Shown: in pieces, positions 1 to 10,669 of the stretch | How positions within the stretch are numbered: position 1 is the first letter of the stretch | How the letters are laid out: each line of letters opens with the position of its first letter | Translations under genes and position numbers: made by a program | Origin: Caenorhabditis elegans | Lineage: Eukaryota > Nematoda > Chromadorea > Rhabditida > Rhabditidae | Length of the DNA: 64,000 nucleotides | Assembly (NCBI RefSeq): GCF_000002985.6 | Contig: NC_003281.10 | Location: forward strand, 13,020,001-13,084,000 | Reading direction: 5' to 3' | The notes under the pieces: generated by a model | Told to the model about the DNA's origin: nothing | Seen by the model: the letters and a program-made list of their open reading frames with translations, nothing else | Database searches by the model: none

Positions 1-117
1 GGACAACCAGGACGTCCAGGACAATCCGGTGGATCCGGAAATCGTGGAGTGTGTCCAAAGTATTGCGCCATCGACGGAGGAGTCTTCTTCGAGGACGGAA
101 CCGTTCGCAGAAAGTAG
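1..117 (+). CDS. col-98: Cuticle collagen, C-terminal end (partial)
   Basis: The window opens inside a Gly-X-Y collagen domain (GQPGRPGQSGG...). Reading frame 1 continues into the C-terminal cassette of nematode cuticle collagens, with GVCPKYCAIDGGVFFEDGT visible, and stops at TAG 115-117. The two cysteines in CPKYC are the conserved C-terminal pair that crosslinks collagen trimers in the cuticle. Only the last 38 residues are present; the start and most of the gene lie to the left. The symbol is recalled from this gene order (collagen followed by two CYP13A genes) and is not verified; the family call is secure. Confidence 0.9.
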   Translation, partial: GQPGRPGQSGGSGNRGVCPKYCAIDGGVFFEDGTVRRK

Positions 118-201
118 AGAATCTTCGATGTTCATTGTGAATTTTGTATCACTGCCTTGCCTTTATTCACTTCAGGAATTTTATGTTTTACTTGTAATCT
201 C

Positions 202-207
202 AATAAA
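202..207 (+). terminator. Poly(A) signal of the collagen gene
   Basis: AATAAA lies about 85 nt after the collagen stop in AT-rich sequence, a normal position for a worm 3' end. Confidence 0.7.
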
Positions 208-360
208 AATGAACTTTCAAATTAATAATAACAAACTAATTTTCTAGTTTTACATCAGATATCTGCTGAGCTTCTGCTCCTCTTCCGTCAAAATTAAATC
301 AAATTGGCTGAGCAGCGGCCCAGTCAACTAGCGAAGTTAGGACATAGGTTTTCTTTTTTT

Positions 361-780
361 TTTTTGTTGAAATGGGCAAATTGCCGGAATTGAAATTTCT
401 GGCAAATTGGCAAATTGCCGGAATTGAACATTTGCCCAAATCTGCAAATTGCCGGAATTGAAATTTCTGGCAAATGGGCAAATCGCCAGAATTGAAATTT
501 CCGCCAAATTGTGATTTTGCACTTTTTTCTGGAAATTTCAGAATTTCAATTTCAATCGGCAAATTTGTACGCATCCTATTTTGAAAAGTAAGCAAATTCT
601 ATGAAAATATCTAAAGAAAACGGGAAAAAAACTCAAAAAGACACTGTTTTTAGTGTTTCCGTTTTATAAAAAATGCCTCTAAACATTTCCGACAAATTTG
701 ATGATCCGGCAAACGACACACCGGCAATTTGCCGACGAAAAAAGTTGCCAAACGGCAATTGTTACTGGATCTTATAGTGA
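361..780. repeat. Composite TTGCCG repeat element, copy 1
   Basis: A block of irregular TTGCCGGAATTG / GGCAAATTGGCAAA units (361-540) is followed by a unique core containing GTACGCATCC, TTTTGAAAAGTAAGCAAATT and CTATGAAAATATCTAAAGAA, and then by more GGCAAAC / TTGCCG units to about 780. The same core with the same kind of flanks recurs at 19255, 22255, 23540 and 24060, so the whole is one dispersed element. No coding content is seen between the collagen and the first P450. Confidence 0.7.
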
Positions 781-961
781 TCAAATTTTGGAAAACTCAA
801 GTACAGTCAGAAAAGCAGTCAGAACCCAGGGTCTATTAAAACATCTTTTACACATTGAAAAGTTACATATACTTGAAAAAAGGAGACATAGAGAAAAACT
901 CAGATACTGTCTCTGACAATTTTTCTGCTTTGTGCCACTGAATGGTAAACAAGCTGAAAGG

Positions 962-968
962 TATAAAA
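962..968 (+). promoter_or_regulatory. TATA box of first P450 gene
   Basis: TATAAAA lies 41 bp upstream of the proposed ATG at 1009. The downstream paralogue has a TATA-like motif in a comparable place. Confidence 0.5.
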
Positions 969-1008
969 ACTATTGCAATTTTTGACAGAATGGTATTTGA
1001 AATCAAGG

Positions 1009-3949
1009 ATGATTATTCTACTGTTTGTGGTTTCCAGTGTAGTTGGAATTGTTAGGTTAGTTTTGTTTTTTTTTCAGATTTAGTATCGTAAATGGGGAAA
1101 ACTTTAAATATCATTTTTTTAAACTTGAATCTACGAGAATGGCTAAATTTGAATTAAAAAGTATGTTCATTATAGTTGCTCTATTTATTTTTTGATAATT
1201 GGTACGTCTATCAAGCAGAAAATGTTTTTTTTTTTTAAGTTTTTAATATGTACTCCAGCGGTTCATCTACGTAAAATAATGTTCTATAAAATAAAAATAA
1301 AAGCGCGGCAATTTAAATTTTAATGGAATTGTTCTGACTTTGATAAGTATTGAGCTACGTGCCAGGGATGGGAGGCAAATCGGCAAATCGACCATTTGCC
1401 GAAAATGAAAATTTCCGGCAAATCGGCAAACCGGCAATTTTTCGACAAAAAAATTTGCCAAATGGCAATTGACGCCCACCCCTGATATTACGTTAATTCT
1501 TTAATAAAATTTCAAAACTTTTATTATAATCTTACAGTTACTATTTCTGGACATGGACCTATTGGAGACGTTGTGGAATTCCTGGCCCACAGGGTTACCC
1601 GTTCTTAGGATCAGCTTTAGATATGATGGATCACGAAAACCCTCCATTTTTACAACTTAAAAAATGGACAAGCCAATATGGAAAAGTTTATGGAATTACT
1701 GAAGGACTTTTGAGAACACTGGTGATCTCTGACACCAATTTGATACATGAGGTTTTTGTGAAACAATATGATAATTTTTATGGAAGAAATCTGAATCCAA
1801 TTCAAGGTGATCCTAATAGAGAAAAGAGAGTGACCTTATTCTCAGCTCAAGGCCATCGGTGGAAGAGATTGAGGACTATTGCGAATCCCACGTTTTCCAG
1901 TAATAATTTGAGGTATTAAAACAATTTCCTCAAAATAAAAAATGCTAATTTCAGAAAAATACAAGTTACTGTAGAAGACAGTGCTCTCGAACTTTTGAGG
2001 CACATTGAGCAGCATACAGCAGGCGGGAAAGCTATTGACGTTTTGGAGTAAGTTTAGAGGTTTTTTGAATGACAGAAAGTAGACAGTAAAACTGTAAAAA
2101 ACATTTTAAAAAGTTATATTTTTTTGTACGTATTTTTTTTTTAATTTAGCAAACCTCTTTAAAAATTAGATAATTATTTTCAAAATCCCGCGCAAATCAC
2201 TTACTTAATTTTGACATTTTCGGGGTTTCCAGATAAATTAATTGGGTGGGATTTCCTCCGTAGTTTTATTTATTTAAAAAAAATTGATAATTTAAAAAAA
2301 AAGTAAAACATGGATAATTTTACTTGAATTTCTATTGTTTAAGGAAAACAAATATTTAATTTGCGCGGGAATTCAAAAATAAATATCTCCTTTTCTATTA
2401 TTTTTTGAAATTATCTACGTTTTATATCATTTATTGAAGAAAAAGAAAAATAGGAAAACACAAAAATGTCAAAATTAGGTAATTAATTTGCGCGGGAGTT
2501 CAAAAATAATTAGCTCTTTTTTTTTTAATTTTAGCAAAATTGAACTTCATAAAAAAAATTCATTAAAAAGATTAATTAAAAAATTAAAAAAATAGAAACT
2601 TTAAAAAAATTGTTACAGTTATATTCGGCCATTACCGTCTATTTTCTGGCATTTAAAGCACAATTTTTCTTGACACACTTTTAAACAAACTAAAAAAAGT
2701 TGTAATCCTTTAACTAAAACTTTCAGATATTTCCAAGAATTCACAATGGACGTGATTGGACGCATAGCAATGGGACAACCAGACTCACTAATGTTCAAAA
2801 ACCCATTACTACCTTGTGCTCGAGACGTTTTTGGCAAACCACGGACCGCTTTATTTCTATCTGGAATTTTATTCCCATGGATTGGTCCGATGATTCGAAA
2901 AGTTGTATTCTATTTCACAAATGTTTTTAATAATCCAGCAGCACAAATTATGTATCAAACTGCAAATGCGGTGGAGCAAAGGATTAAGCAAAGAATGGCT
3001 GAAGAGAAAGCTGGAATTGATCCAGGGGAGCCCCAAGATTTTATTGATTTGTTTTTGGACGCAAAATCGGATGACATGGAATTAGAGAATAATGAGGATT
3101 TTACAAAAGCCGGAGTGAAAGTCACTAGACAATTGACAAAAGATGAAGTTGTTGGACAGTGCTTTGTATTTTTAATTGCTGGATTCGATACAACAGCCTT
3201 ATCACTATCATATTCTTCATTCCTCCTGGCAACTCACCCAAAAGCTCAGAAGAAATTACAAGAAGAAATTGATAGAGAATGTGCAGATCCAGAAGTTACA
3301 TTCGATCAACTATCAAAGTTGAAGTATATGGAATGTGTTATAAAGGAGACGCTCAGAATGTATCCGCTGGGAGCTTTGTAAGTTTTAAATTCCAATAATT
3401 TTTTTTAGGCGCTCAAGCTTTTTTTCAGATGCTCAAGCTACTTTTTTAGATGCTCAAGCTATTTTTTTTAATGCTCAAGCTATTTTTTCTTGTATCTTGA
3501 AAATTAGTAATTTCCAGAGCAAATTCTCGCCGTTGTATGAGATCTACTAAAATTGGAAATTATGAAATTGAAAAAGGCGTCGACATTTTATGTGACACGT
3601 GGACACTTCACTATGACAAAAGTATTTGGGGAGAAGATGCTGAAGAGTTTAAGCCTGAAAGGTATGACTTTGAAGCTACTACTTATTAATTTAAAAATTT
3701 GTAAGATGGGAATCAGGAGACGAGCATTTCTATCAAAAAGGAGGATATATTCCATTTGGATTGGGACCTCGACAGTGTATCGGAATGAGATTGGCCTATA
3801 TGGAGGAGAAGCTTCTTTTGTCACATATTCTCAGAAAGTATACATTGGAAGTTTGCAATAAGACCCAGATTCCGTTGAAGCTTATTGGTTCAAGAACTAC
3901 ACAACCGGAAAGTGTCTGGTTGAATTTGACGCCGAGGGATGATAATTGA
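1009..3949 (+). CDS. cyp-13A11: Cytochrome P450, CYP13A-type (first tandem copy)
   Basis: Exons: 1009-1055, 1538-1912, 1955-2047, 2727-3377, 3518-3661 and 3706-3949. They join in phase to 517 aa, normal for a microsomal P450. The N-terminus is a hydrophobic ER anchor (MIILLFVVSSVVGIV) followed by the proline hinge GIPGPQGYPFLG. The I-helix AGFDTTALS, the ExxR motif ETLR, the FKPERW motif and the haem loop FGLGPRQCIG are all present, with the haem-ligand Cys at about 461. The family are haem monooxygenases of the ER membrane that oxidise lipids or xenobiotics using reductase electrons; the substrate is unknown. Intron 5 (3662-3705) is only 44 nt and ends in an unusual TTTGTAAG acceptor. The gene is a tandem duplicate of the next P450. 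The symbol is recalled from gene order and is not verified. Confidence 0.9.
1378..1470. repeat. TTGCCG-family block in intron 1 of first P450
   Basis: Short GGCAAATCGGCAAA / TTGCCGAAAATG units lie in the 482-nt first intron (1056-1537). They are the same motif family as the larger composite elements, without the recognisable core. Confidence 0.6.
2165..2520. repeat. Inverted-repeat element in intron 3 of first P450
   Basis: The left arm (about 2168-2222) contains CCCGCGCAAATC and TTAATTTTGACATTTT. The right arm (about 2462-2518) contains AAAATGTCAAAATTAGG and TTTGCGCGGGAG, its approximate reverse complement. A related half occurs at 47340-47400. This looks like a short non-autonomous element inserted in intron 3 (2048-2726), which the second P450 lacks: its equivalent intron is only 49 nt. 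Confidence 0.55.
3403..3497 (+). repeat. Tandem GCTCAAGCT repeat in intron 4 of first P450
   Basis: Four units of about 27 bp read GCTCAAGCT followed by a T-rich run, several ending like TTTTTCAG or TTTTTTAG. The array lies between the donor at 3378 and the real acceptor at 3517, so it supplies several decoy polypyrimidine tracts. Confidence 0.7.
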
Positions 3950-4565
3950 ATTACGGGTCTTTTGTACATATTAATTTTAGTATACTTTGTGAAATATTCT
4001 AAAATCTTTATCCTCCAAATTTTTTAGTATATAAAATGCTTCTTAAAAGTCTGTAGAACCAATTTTTAATTTTTTTTTAAACTGGGTTACAAAAATTTTT
4101 GTCTTAAGATAGAATGACTCAAACAAATTTCGATTTCAAAAATTAAAGCCAGCGTCTTTCAAAAAAGCAAATAGCGTCTCATTTACAATAACCAACACTG
4201 GAAGGAATACAGGAAGGGAGAGCACAACAGAGCAAGCGGGAAGACTGTAGGTCACACTAAACCGACAGAGGCCGCATAGATCAAACTGAAGATAAGACAT
4301 ATTGTGTGTAAAGGACCTCACAACAATTCTATAGAAATATGACTTCATCTACTGATTGGAAGTCCAAAATTTGCATCAGCAATCACAAAATTAATAATTC
4401 TGATCACAAATAGTCAGAAAAGAAGTCTCACTGAAACTCTACCCACAAACCAAAAAATTGATAGACAACTAGAAATTGGAGACTTAGACAGACCGGCAAA
4501 TAACTTTTGTGACCAAATAGTGATTTGTGGGGAGTATGACGATAAGGTAGTAAACCAATAAGATG
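3950..4565. other. Intergenic region between the P450 copies
   Basis: AT-rich 3' flank of the first P450 and upstream region of the second. No supported exon is seen on either strand; 4130-4560 is non-repetitive and may hold the second gene's promoter elements. Confidence 0.5.
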
Positions 4566-4573
4566 TATAAATA
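4566..4573 (+). promoter_or_regulatory. TATA box of second P450 gene
   Basis: TATAAATA about 65 bp upstream of the ATG at 4632, placed to start a short 5' UTR. Confidence 0.55.
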
Positions 4574-4631
4574 GGAAGAGAGTTTATTTGGTTTTGTAGA
4601 CCATTCAAGTTTTGAGTTTAAAAAAATTGAA

Positions 4632-7600
4632 ATGGCAATTATATTTCTTGCTATTTTAACTTCAATTATTGGAGTTTTAAGGTTAGTTATTGCAGTTTTT
4701 TGTATTTTAAAATTAAATCAAAACAAAAACTTTGCAGCTTTTACCTCTGGACATGGAGTTACTGGAAGCGTCGTGGAATAGCTGGACCATCTGGCTATCC
4801 AATTCTGGGAAGCGCTTTGGAAATGTTGAGCTCAGAAAATCCACCATATCTCCAACTGAAAGAGTGGACAAAGCAATATGGAAAGGTTTATGGAATAACT
4901 GAAGGACTCTCAAGAACACTAGTGATTTCGGATCCTGATTTGGTGCAGGAAGTGTTTGTGAAACAATATGACAATTTCTTTGGGAGAAAGCTGAATCCAA
5001 TTCAAGGAGATCCGAATAAGGACAAGAGGGTCAACTTGTTCTCGTCTCAAGGTCATCGATGGAAGCGGCTGAGAACTATTTCGAGCCCAACTTTTTCTAA
5101 TAATAGTTTGAGGTGAGTTTCTATACTTGATATTAGGCCCGAGTCTACAAAATGCAATTTTAAAAGTTTCCTAACTTTCAAAAAAAGTTACCAAAATGGA
5201 TGTGTTATGAACTAAAAGATTTAGAAAAATATTTTTTTTAGTATTTGGATTTTTTAAATTTCAGTTGGAAAAACAGACGGATTAAATTTATATTTCGTTT
5301 AAAATCAGATTAAATTAATACTTTGATACGATTTGATTTTGAGGTATAATTTTTCAAAATTACATAAATTTGTACATAGAACAACTATTTTTCGTTTATC
5401 TGTACATATAGATAGAATTACACTCACTACCAAATAAATATCGTAGAGTACTAAAATGACCAAATAAAATAGTAAGACTTTTCAAAAAAACTTTTGATAC
5501 TTTTTTATTGACTGTCATAATTTTGAAAGTCTGCAAAAATACATTTAAATTGTTTGTATTTAATTATTATAGGTGTTTCCACCTGTAACAATGATCGAGA
5601 TTAATACAAAACCCATGATTGAAAAATTTTGAAATTATGTATATTTTTTCGGGCGCTTTCGACTATAATAAATGTATCTAAAGTCCAAACTCCCACTGAA
5701 CTATTTTTGAATAAATGTATGAATTTTCAAAAAAAAAAAGCCCATTAGCTTGGAATGCCAGTGTTTCATTAAAAATTAATCTATATATAGACTATAGTCA
5801 GCGTTTTTTTTTTTAATTTTCAGAAAACTGAAAACAACCGTCGAAGAATGCGCCGTGGAACTATTGAGACACATCGAGCAACACACTGATGGCGGGCAAC
5901 CAATTGATTTATTGGAGTAAGTATCAAAAATAGAACTGATTTTATACAATGTTGGGCATTTTCAGTTTCTATCAAGAATTCACTCTCGACGTAATTGGAC
6001 GTATTGCAATGGGACAAACCGATTCTCAAATGTTCAAAAACCCGTTGCTCCCATATGTCAGGGCAGTATTTGGAGAACCACGAAAAGGGCTTTTCCTCTC
6101 CGGATCACTTGCTCCATGGATTGGACCGATTCTCCGAATGGTTATGTTTTCATTGCCGAATATAGTGAAGAATCCAGCGGTACACGTGATTCGTCATACT
6201 TCAAATGCAGTGGAACAAAGGGTTAAACTGAGAATGGCCGATGAGAAAGCTGGAATTGATCCAGGAGAGCCCCAAGATTTTATCGATTTGTTTTTGGACG
6301 CAAAATCGGATGACGTAGAATTAGAGAATAATGAGGATTTTACAAAAGCCGGAGTGAAAGTCACTAGACAATTGACGACTGAGGAAATTGTTGGGCAGTG
6401 CTTTGTATTTTTAATTGCTGGATTCGATACAACAGCCTTATCACTATCATATTCTTCATTCCTCCTGGCAACTCACCCAAAGGTTCAGAAGAAATTACAA
6501 GAAGAAATTGATAGAGAATGTGCAGATCCAGAAGTTACATTCGATCAACTATCAAAGTTGAAGTATATGGAATGTGTTATAAAGGAGACGCTCAGAATGT
6601 ATCCGCTGGGAGCTTTGTAAGTTTGAAATTCCAATAATTAGGGTTTGAAAAACTAATTTAACTAACTTTTATAGAGCAAATTCTCGATGTTGTATGAGAG
6701 CTACTAAAATTGGAAATTACGAAATCGATGAAGGCACAAATATTCTTTGCGACACATGGACACTTCATTCGGATAAGAGTATTTGGGGAGAGGATGCTGA
6801 AGAGTTTAAGCCTGAAAGGTAGGTCTAATTTAGGATAGTGCCAGGGTACCGTAGCAATACTTGGGGGATGCTATAGGATTTCTGTAGTTTAGAAAAAAAC
6901 ACATTTTGTTTTTTGATAGAATAGTGACTTGGGGGTACTGTAGGAGAACTATAGGATTACTGTAATTCTGGAATAAAAACAAGGTTTTGGTCTTTCAAAG
7001 AGATTAATATTTTGCAGTTTGAGAATAAATGTTTGGATGAAAAGAGAATGTAAAATCCAGGAAAAAACACAGTTTTGCTCAAACTCACTACTACTACCCT
7101 CTGCTAGAGCATATTAGAATCAGGGGTGCGCAGCAATTGCCGTTCGGCAATCGAATTTTCGGCAATTTCGGCAATTGCAAAAATTGCCCATTGCCGCGCA
7201 GCCCTGTGCTGGGGTACTGTAGAACTACTGTAGTTTTGAAAAAAACACACACTTTTTGTCGTTTGAATGAATAGTGACTTGAGGTACTGTAGTGGTATTG
7301 TAGGAGTACTGTAGGATTACTGTAGTTTTTGAAGAAAAATTGAATTTTGAAGATTTAGTGGCTTGAAGGAAAACTCTATACGAAGGCCAGCTTTGAACTT
7401 TTTGAGATAATTCATGGGAAAATTAAATTCAAATATCTTCTAATTCCGTTTTGCAACAAAATGCTTCACGAAAGAAGATTATAACTTTCTGAAAATTACT
7501 TCTTGAAATTCTGAAATTTCTAGTCGATATGAGGATGTTTAGAACATTTTCTAAAAATTAATAATAAAATTGGCTCTAAAATTGTTTTTCATAAATAAAC

Positions 7601-7933
7601 TGCAAAATCAAAATAAAAAACCATATAATCATAAACTTGAATTGTTCACTAATTCTTATGTACCAATGTTTTAAAAAAAGTAATTTTAGATGGGAATCAG
7701 GAGATGAGCATTTCTATCAAAAAGGAGGATATATTCCATTTGGATTGGGACCTCGACAGTGTATCGGAATGAGATTGGCCTATATGGAGGAGAAGCTTCT
7801 TTTGTCACATATTCTCAGAAAGTATACATTGGAAGTTTGCAATAAGACCCAGATTCCGTTGAAGCTTATTGGTTCAAGAACTACACAACCGGAAAGTGTC
7901 TGGTTGAATTTGACGCCGAGGGATGATAATTGA
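4632..7933 (+). CDS. cyp-13A12: Cytochrome P450, CYP13A-type (second tandem copy)
   Basis: Exons: 4632-4681, 4738-5112, 5824-5916, 5966-6616, 6675-6818 and 7690-7933, giving 518 aa in phase; intron positions match the upstream copy exactly. Visible features are the N-terminal anchor MAIIFLAILTSIIGVL, hinge GIAGPSGYPILG, I-helix AGFDTTALS, ExxR (ETLR), FKPERW and haem loop FGLGPRQCIG with Cys about 462. The likely role is an ER-bound haem monooxygenase; substrate unknown. Exon 6 differs from the upstream copy at one base in 244, and the end of exon 4 is identical, while exons 1-3 and 5 are clearly diverged. Introns 2 and 5 (711 and 871 nt) are repeat-filled. The symbol comes from remembered gene order. 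Confidence 0.92.
5452..5525. repeat. Dispersed 'AAAATGACCAAATA' repeat, copy 1
   Basis: Contains AAAATGACCAAATAAAATAG and TTTTCAAAAAAAC, followed by TATTGACTGTCA. Similar 60-80 bp segments lie near 9913, 40160, 43409, 45139 and 48988. It sits in intron 2 (5113-5823) of the second P450. Confidence 0.55.
6880..7335. repeat. ACTGTAG-rich repeat in intron 5 of second P450
   Basis: Irregular units such as GGGGTACTGTAGGA, ATTACTGTAGTTTTG and GAACTACTGTAG recur, interrupted at 7130-7205 by a TTGCCG-type block. No coding content. Confidence 0.6.
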
Positions 7934-8059
7934 ATTATTATGGGTCATTTTTGATATTGTAAATGTTTATAATTGATATCCAAATCCAATATATTGGATA
8001 TAAATTATTTGTTCTCATGACAGTCTTAATTTATAGAAAAAACGGGAAAAAAAATTTCA

Positions 8060-8212
8060 AAATGGCAAATCAGCAAACCGGCAATTTTACTTGTCAAACG
8101 GCAATTGCCGCCCACCCTGTTTCGGCAAACGACAAATCGGCAAATCGGCAAACCGGCAAGTCGGCAAATTGCCGGAATTGAAAATCCGGCAAGTCGGCAG
8201 TTTGCCGAAAGC
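8060..8212. repeat. TTGCCG-family block between P450 and the minus-strand gene
   Basis: Units such as GGCAAATCGGCAAACCGGCA. It lies in the convergent 3' flank (7934-8442) of the second P450 and the minus-strand gene; nothing else is seen there apart from a short GCCTAGCCGCC stretch near 8330. Confidence 0.65.
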
Positions 8213-8442
8213 CTCTTGAAAGTCTTGATTTCAAATATACATTTCTGTTCAAAAATTACAATTTTTATAGATTTAGAATCTTACAAATCTTCATTATGGA
8301 AACATTTTTCCTAGGCATGTAGGCAAAAATGCCTAGCCGCCTTTAATGTGGCTTACGCTTGCCTGACAAAATGACGCGCGCCGCTGGAAATCTTTATCGT
8401 ACGAATAAAATACAAAACTAGTAGATCTCTTATTTCCAAATC

Positions 8443-9664
8443 TCAATTTTCCGTGTTTTTCTCAGCAACCGGCTTCACCGCAAATGATTGTCTTCTCATT
8501 TCCTGATTCTCAGCCATTAGCTTCATCACATGCTTCTTGACATCATCTGAATCCATTGAGCCTCCATCTTCCAGCCATTTCTGCACCTGACACGTCGACT
8601 CATCCGGCTCCACGAGCAAATCCAACGTTCTCGCGTCTTGCCAATTGCTCTCGTCTTCTTCGTCGCCGGTAGCTTCTTGTCTGAAAATTTCAATATTTCC
8701 TGGGACAAGCTACCAATATCCTTACCCCATCATAAATGCATCGGCAACTTCCGTCACAAAATCCACTCTCCGTTTCATTTTTCCCAAGTTTTTAATAGTC
8801 TTTCTGGTGTCCTCATCTTCAGATTCAAATCCAACGTGCATAGCAGTGCCGACTTTATTTTTCACCGAGATGACACTTTCAGACGACTTGCTTTTTCCGA
8901 TTTTCTGGAAAAAAAAAATTTTCTTCAAAAAATTGATCCAATTTACAAACTGATCATTTGAAATTAGTGCCAAAATATAGAAAATCACTTGATTTTTCTA
9001 AAAAAATTACATTTATTTCAGCTGAAACATCTGAGAAAATGCTGCATTTTCTCAGATGTTTCAGCTGAAATAAATGTGCTTTTCCATATTTTTACACTAA
9101 ATTTAAATGACAGTGGCCCGGGGACGAGGTTTACAACCTTCACGGCCACCTCTTCCATTTGCAGAATTTCTGCTCCAAACTCACAATTTGTGGCTTCAAA
9201 TTAATCTGCGGTTTCAGTTGAAAAGCCCATCCCATGACTTTATCCAACGTGGCAATTCCAAAAGTCCATTTGGAAATCGATTGAAAAACGAAGAAATATG
9301 TCATATAAACGGCAGCTTTCTCCTTCAATGAGCCCGTTATCGGAGCGATTCCGGAGCCTTTCGTCTTGAATTTCTTGAGAACTTCTAGAGAAACAGCGAA
9401 AACTAGAATATATGCCAGGTAGAGATGAAAGAGGAGGTATGCAGTGATACAATCAACTGGGTATTGGATTGAAATCGGGATGATCACACGGATATACGAT
9501 GTGTATATTGAGTAGAACTCGGAGAATCGGATTCCTGAAAATTTGAGCAATTTGTTTTGCCATTTCTTGCCAAGTGACTTACCATTTGACAACGCTTTTG
9601 TACACTTGACAGTCACTTCTTTCCCAGTATTCCATAGAGATCGAGCCTTGAACTGAACATCCAT
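8443..9664 (-). CDS. Unrecognised multi-pass membrane protein
   Basis: Exons in transcript order: 9583-9664, 9185-9534, 8726-8904 and 8443-8680, joining in phase to 282 aa. Introns are 48, 280 and 45 nt with good GT/AG sites (GTAAGT, GTGAGT, GTAAGG donors; TTTCAG or CCAG acceptors). Residues about 40-80 (YIRVIIPISIQYPVDC through YLAYILVFAVSLEVL) are strongly hydrophobic, probably two membrane spans; about 101-132 may hold another. Residues 145-282 are hydrophilic, first Lys/Ser-rich, then acidic (EDEDTRKTIK, GDEEDESNWQDA), and end in a helical tail. I do not recognise the family. The exon 2 frame could read 39 nt past 9185, but the GTGAGT donor there gives the phase needed by exon 3. Confidence 0.7.
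9009..9077. repeat. Perfect 69-bp palindrome (34-bp arms, 1-nt centre)
   Basis: The left arm 9009-9042 and right arm 9044-9077 are exact reverse complements about T9043, from ACATTTATTTCAGC inward to AAAATGC. It lies in intron 3 of the minus-strand membrane-protein gene, so the pre-mRNA would fold into a perfect 34-bp hairpin. Confidence 0.95.
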
Positions 9665-10064
9665 TTTTGTGATTGATTTTGGAGATTATAATTTGTAAGG
9701 AATAAATTATTTTTCAAAGAATCTAGACGCCACGTGAATTTATTTTCAAGATTTTTCCAGGGGTTTAATTTATTTTCAAGGGTCACGATAATTTATTTTT
9801 TAGAAACAATCAAGGATAATATTGTTATTTTTTACGTGAAAATAGCATATAATTGATGTTTCCTGCTAAAAAATAAGAAACAATATTGTTTTTTTTTTGG
9901 TTTTTTTGTTGGTAATGACCAAATAACATAGTGAAAAAATTTTAAAAAAATTTCTAGATTTTATATGATTTTTGAAAATTGGAGAAATCTAATTTTTTGC
10001 GATTTTATTGGAAACCGTATATCGAAAAAAATTTCATTCGAATTTTATGCTCTACAACAGGGAT
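9665..10064. other. Upstream flank of minus-strand membrane-protein gene
   Basis: AT-rich, with short repeats of AATTTATTTTCAAGG near 9735-9800 and an 'AATGACCAAATAACATAGT' repeat copy at about 9913. No exon seen. Confidence 0.4.
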
Positions 10065-10665
10065 GGATAAATCCGGCAAATTGTCGGAATTTTTGACTTC
10101 TGGAACATTGCCGATTTTCCGCCTTGCCGGAAATTTTGATTTTTGGAAAATTGCCGATTTGCCGATTTGCCGGAAATATTGATCTTTGACAAATTTCCGC
10201 CTTGCCGATTTGCCGGAAATATTGATTTTCGGAAAATTGCTGATTTGCCGGAAATATTGATTTTTTTGGAAAATTGCCGATTTGCCGGAAATTTTGATTT
10301 TCTGAAAATTGCCGATTTGCCATAAATTTTTATTTTCGGAAAATTGCCGATTTGCCGGAAATTTTTATTTTAGGAAAATTGCCGACTTGCCGGAATTTCA
10401 ATTTCGACAATTTGTCGTTTTGCCGAATTGCCGGTAATTTTAATTTTCGGAAAGTTGCCAATTTGCCAATATGCCGGAAATTTTGATTTTCAGAAAATTG
10501 TCGTTTTGCCGAAAATTTAGATTTTCGGAAATTTAATGCAGTCGCCTTTTTCCGGCAAATCGGCAAAAATTTTGATTTTCAGAAAATTGCCATTTTGCCG
10601 AAAATTGCCGATTCGCCGGAAATTTCAATTCCGGAAAATTGCCGACTTGACGGAAAAATTGTTTG
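10065..10665. repeat. Long TTGCCG tandem array
   Basis: About 600 bp of imperfect units of roughly 35 bp (GGAAAATTGCCGATTTGCC followed by GGAAATTTTGATTTTC). It is the longest, most regular block of this family in the window. The open frames across it are low-complexity by-products. Confidence 0.85.
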
Positions 10666-10669
10666 CCGC

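Noticed and set aside
8800..8904. CRIB-like motif (ISVKNKVGTAMHVGF) in the same protein
   Set aside because: Only I-S and H-V-G match; the consensus Pro, Phe and first His are missing and the N-terminus is membrane-spanning, so a Cdc42-binding call is not supported.
9108..9184. Extension of exon 2 of the minus-strand membrane-protein gene past 9185
   Set aside because: It reaches a stop and has no usable donor; the GTGAGT at 9184 gives the exact phase needed for exon 3.
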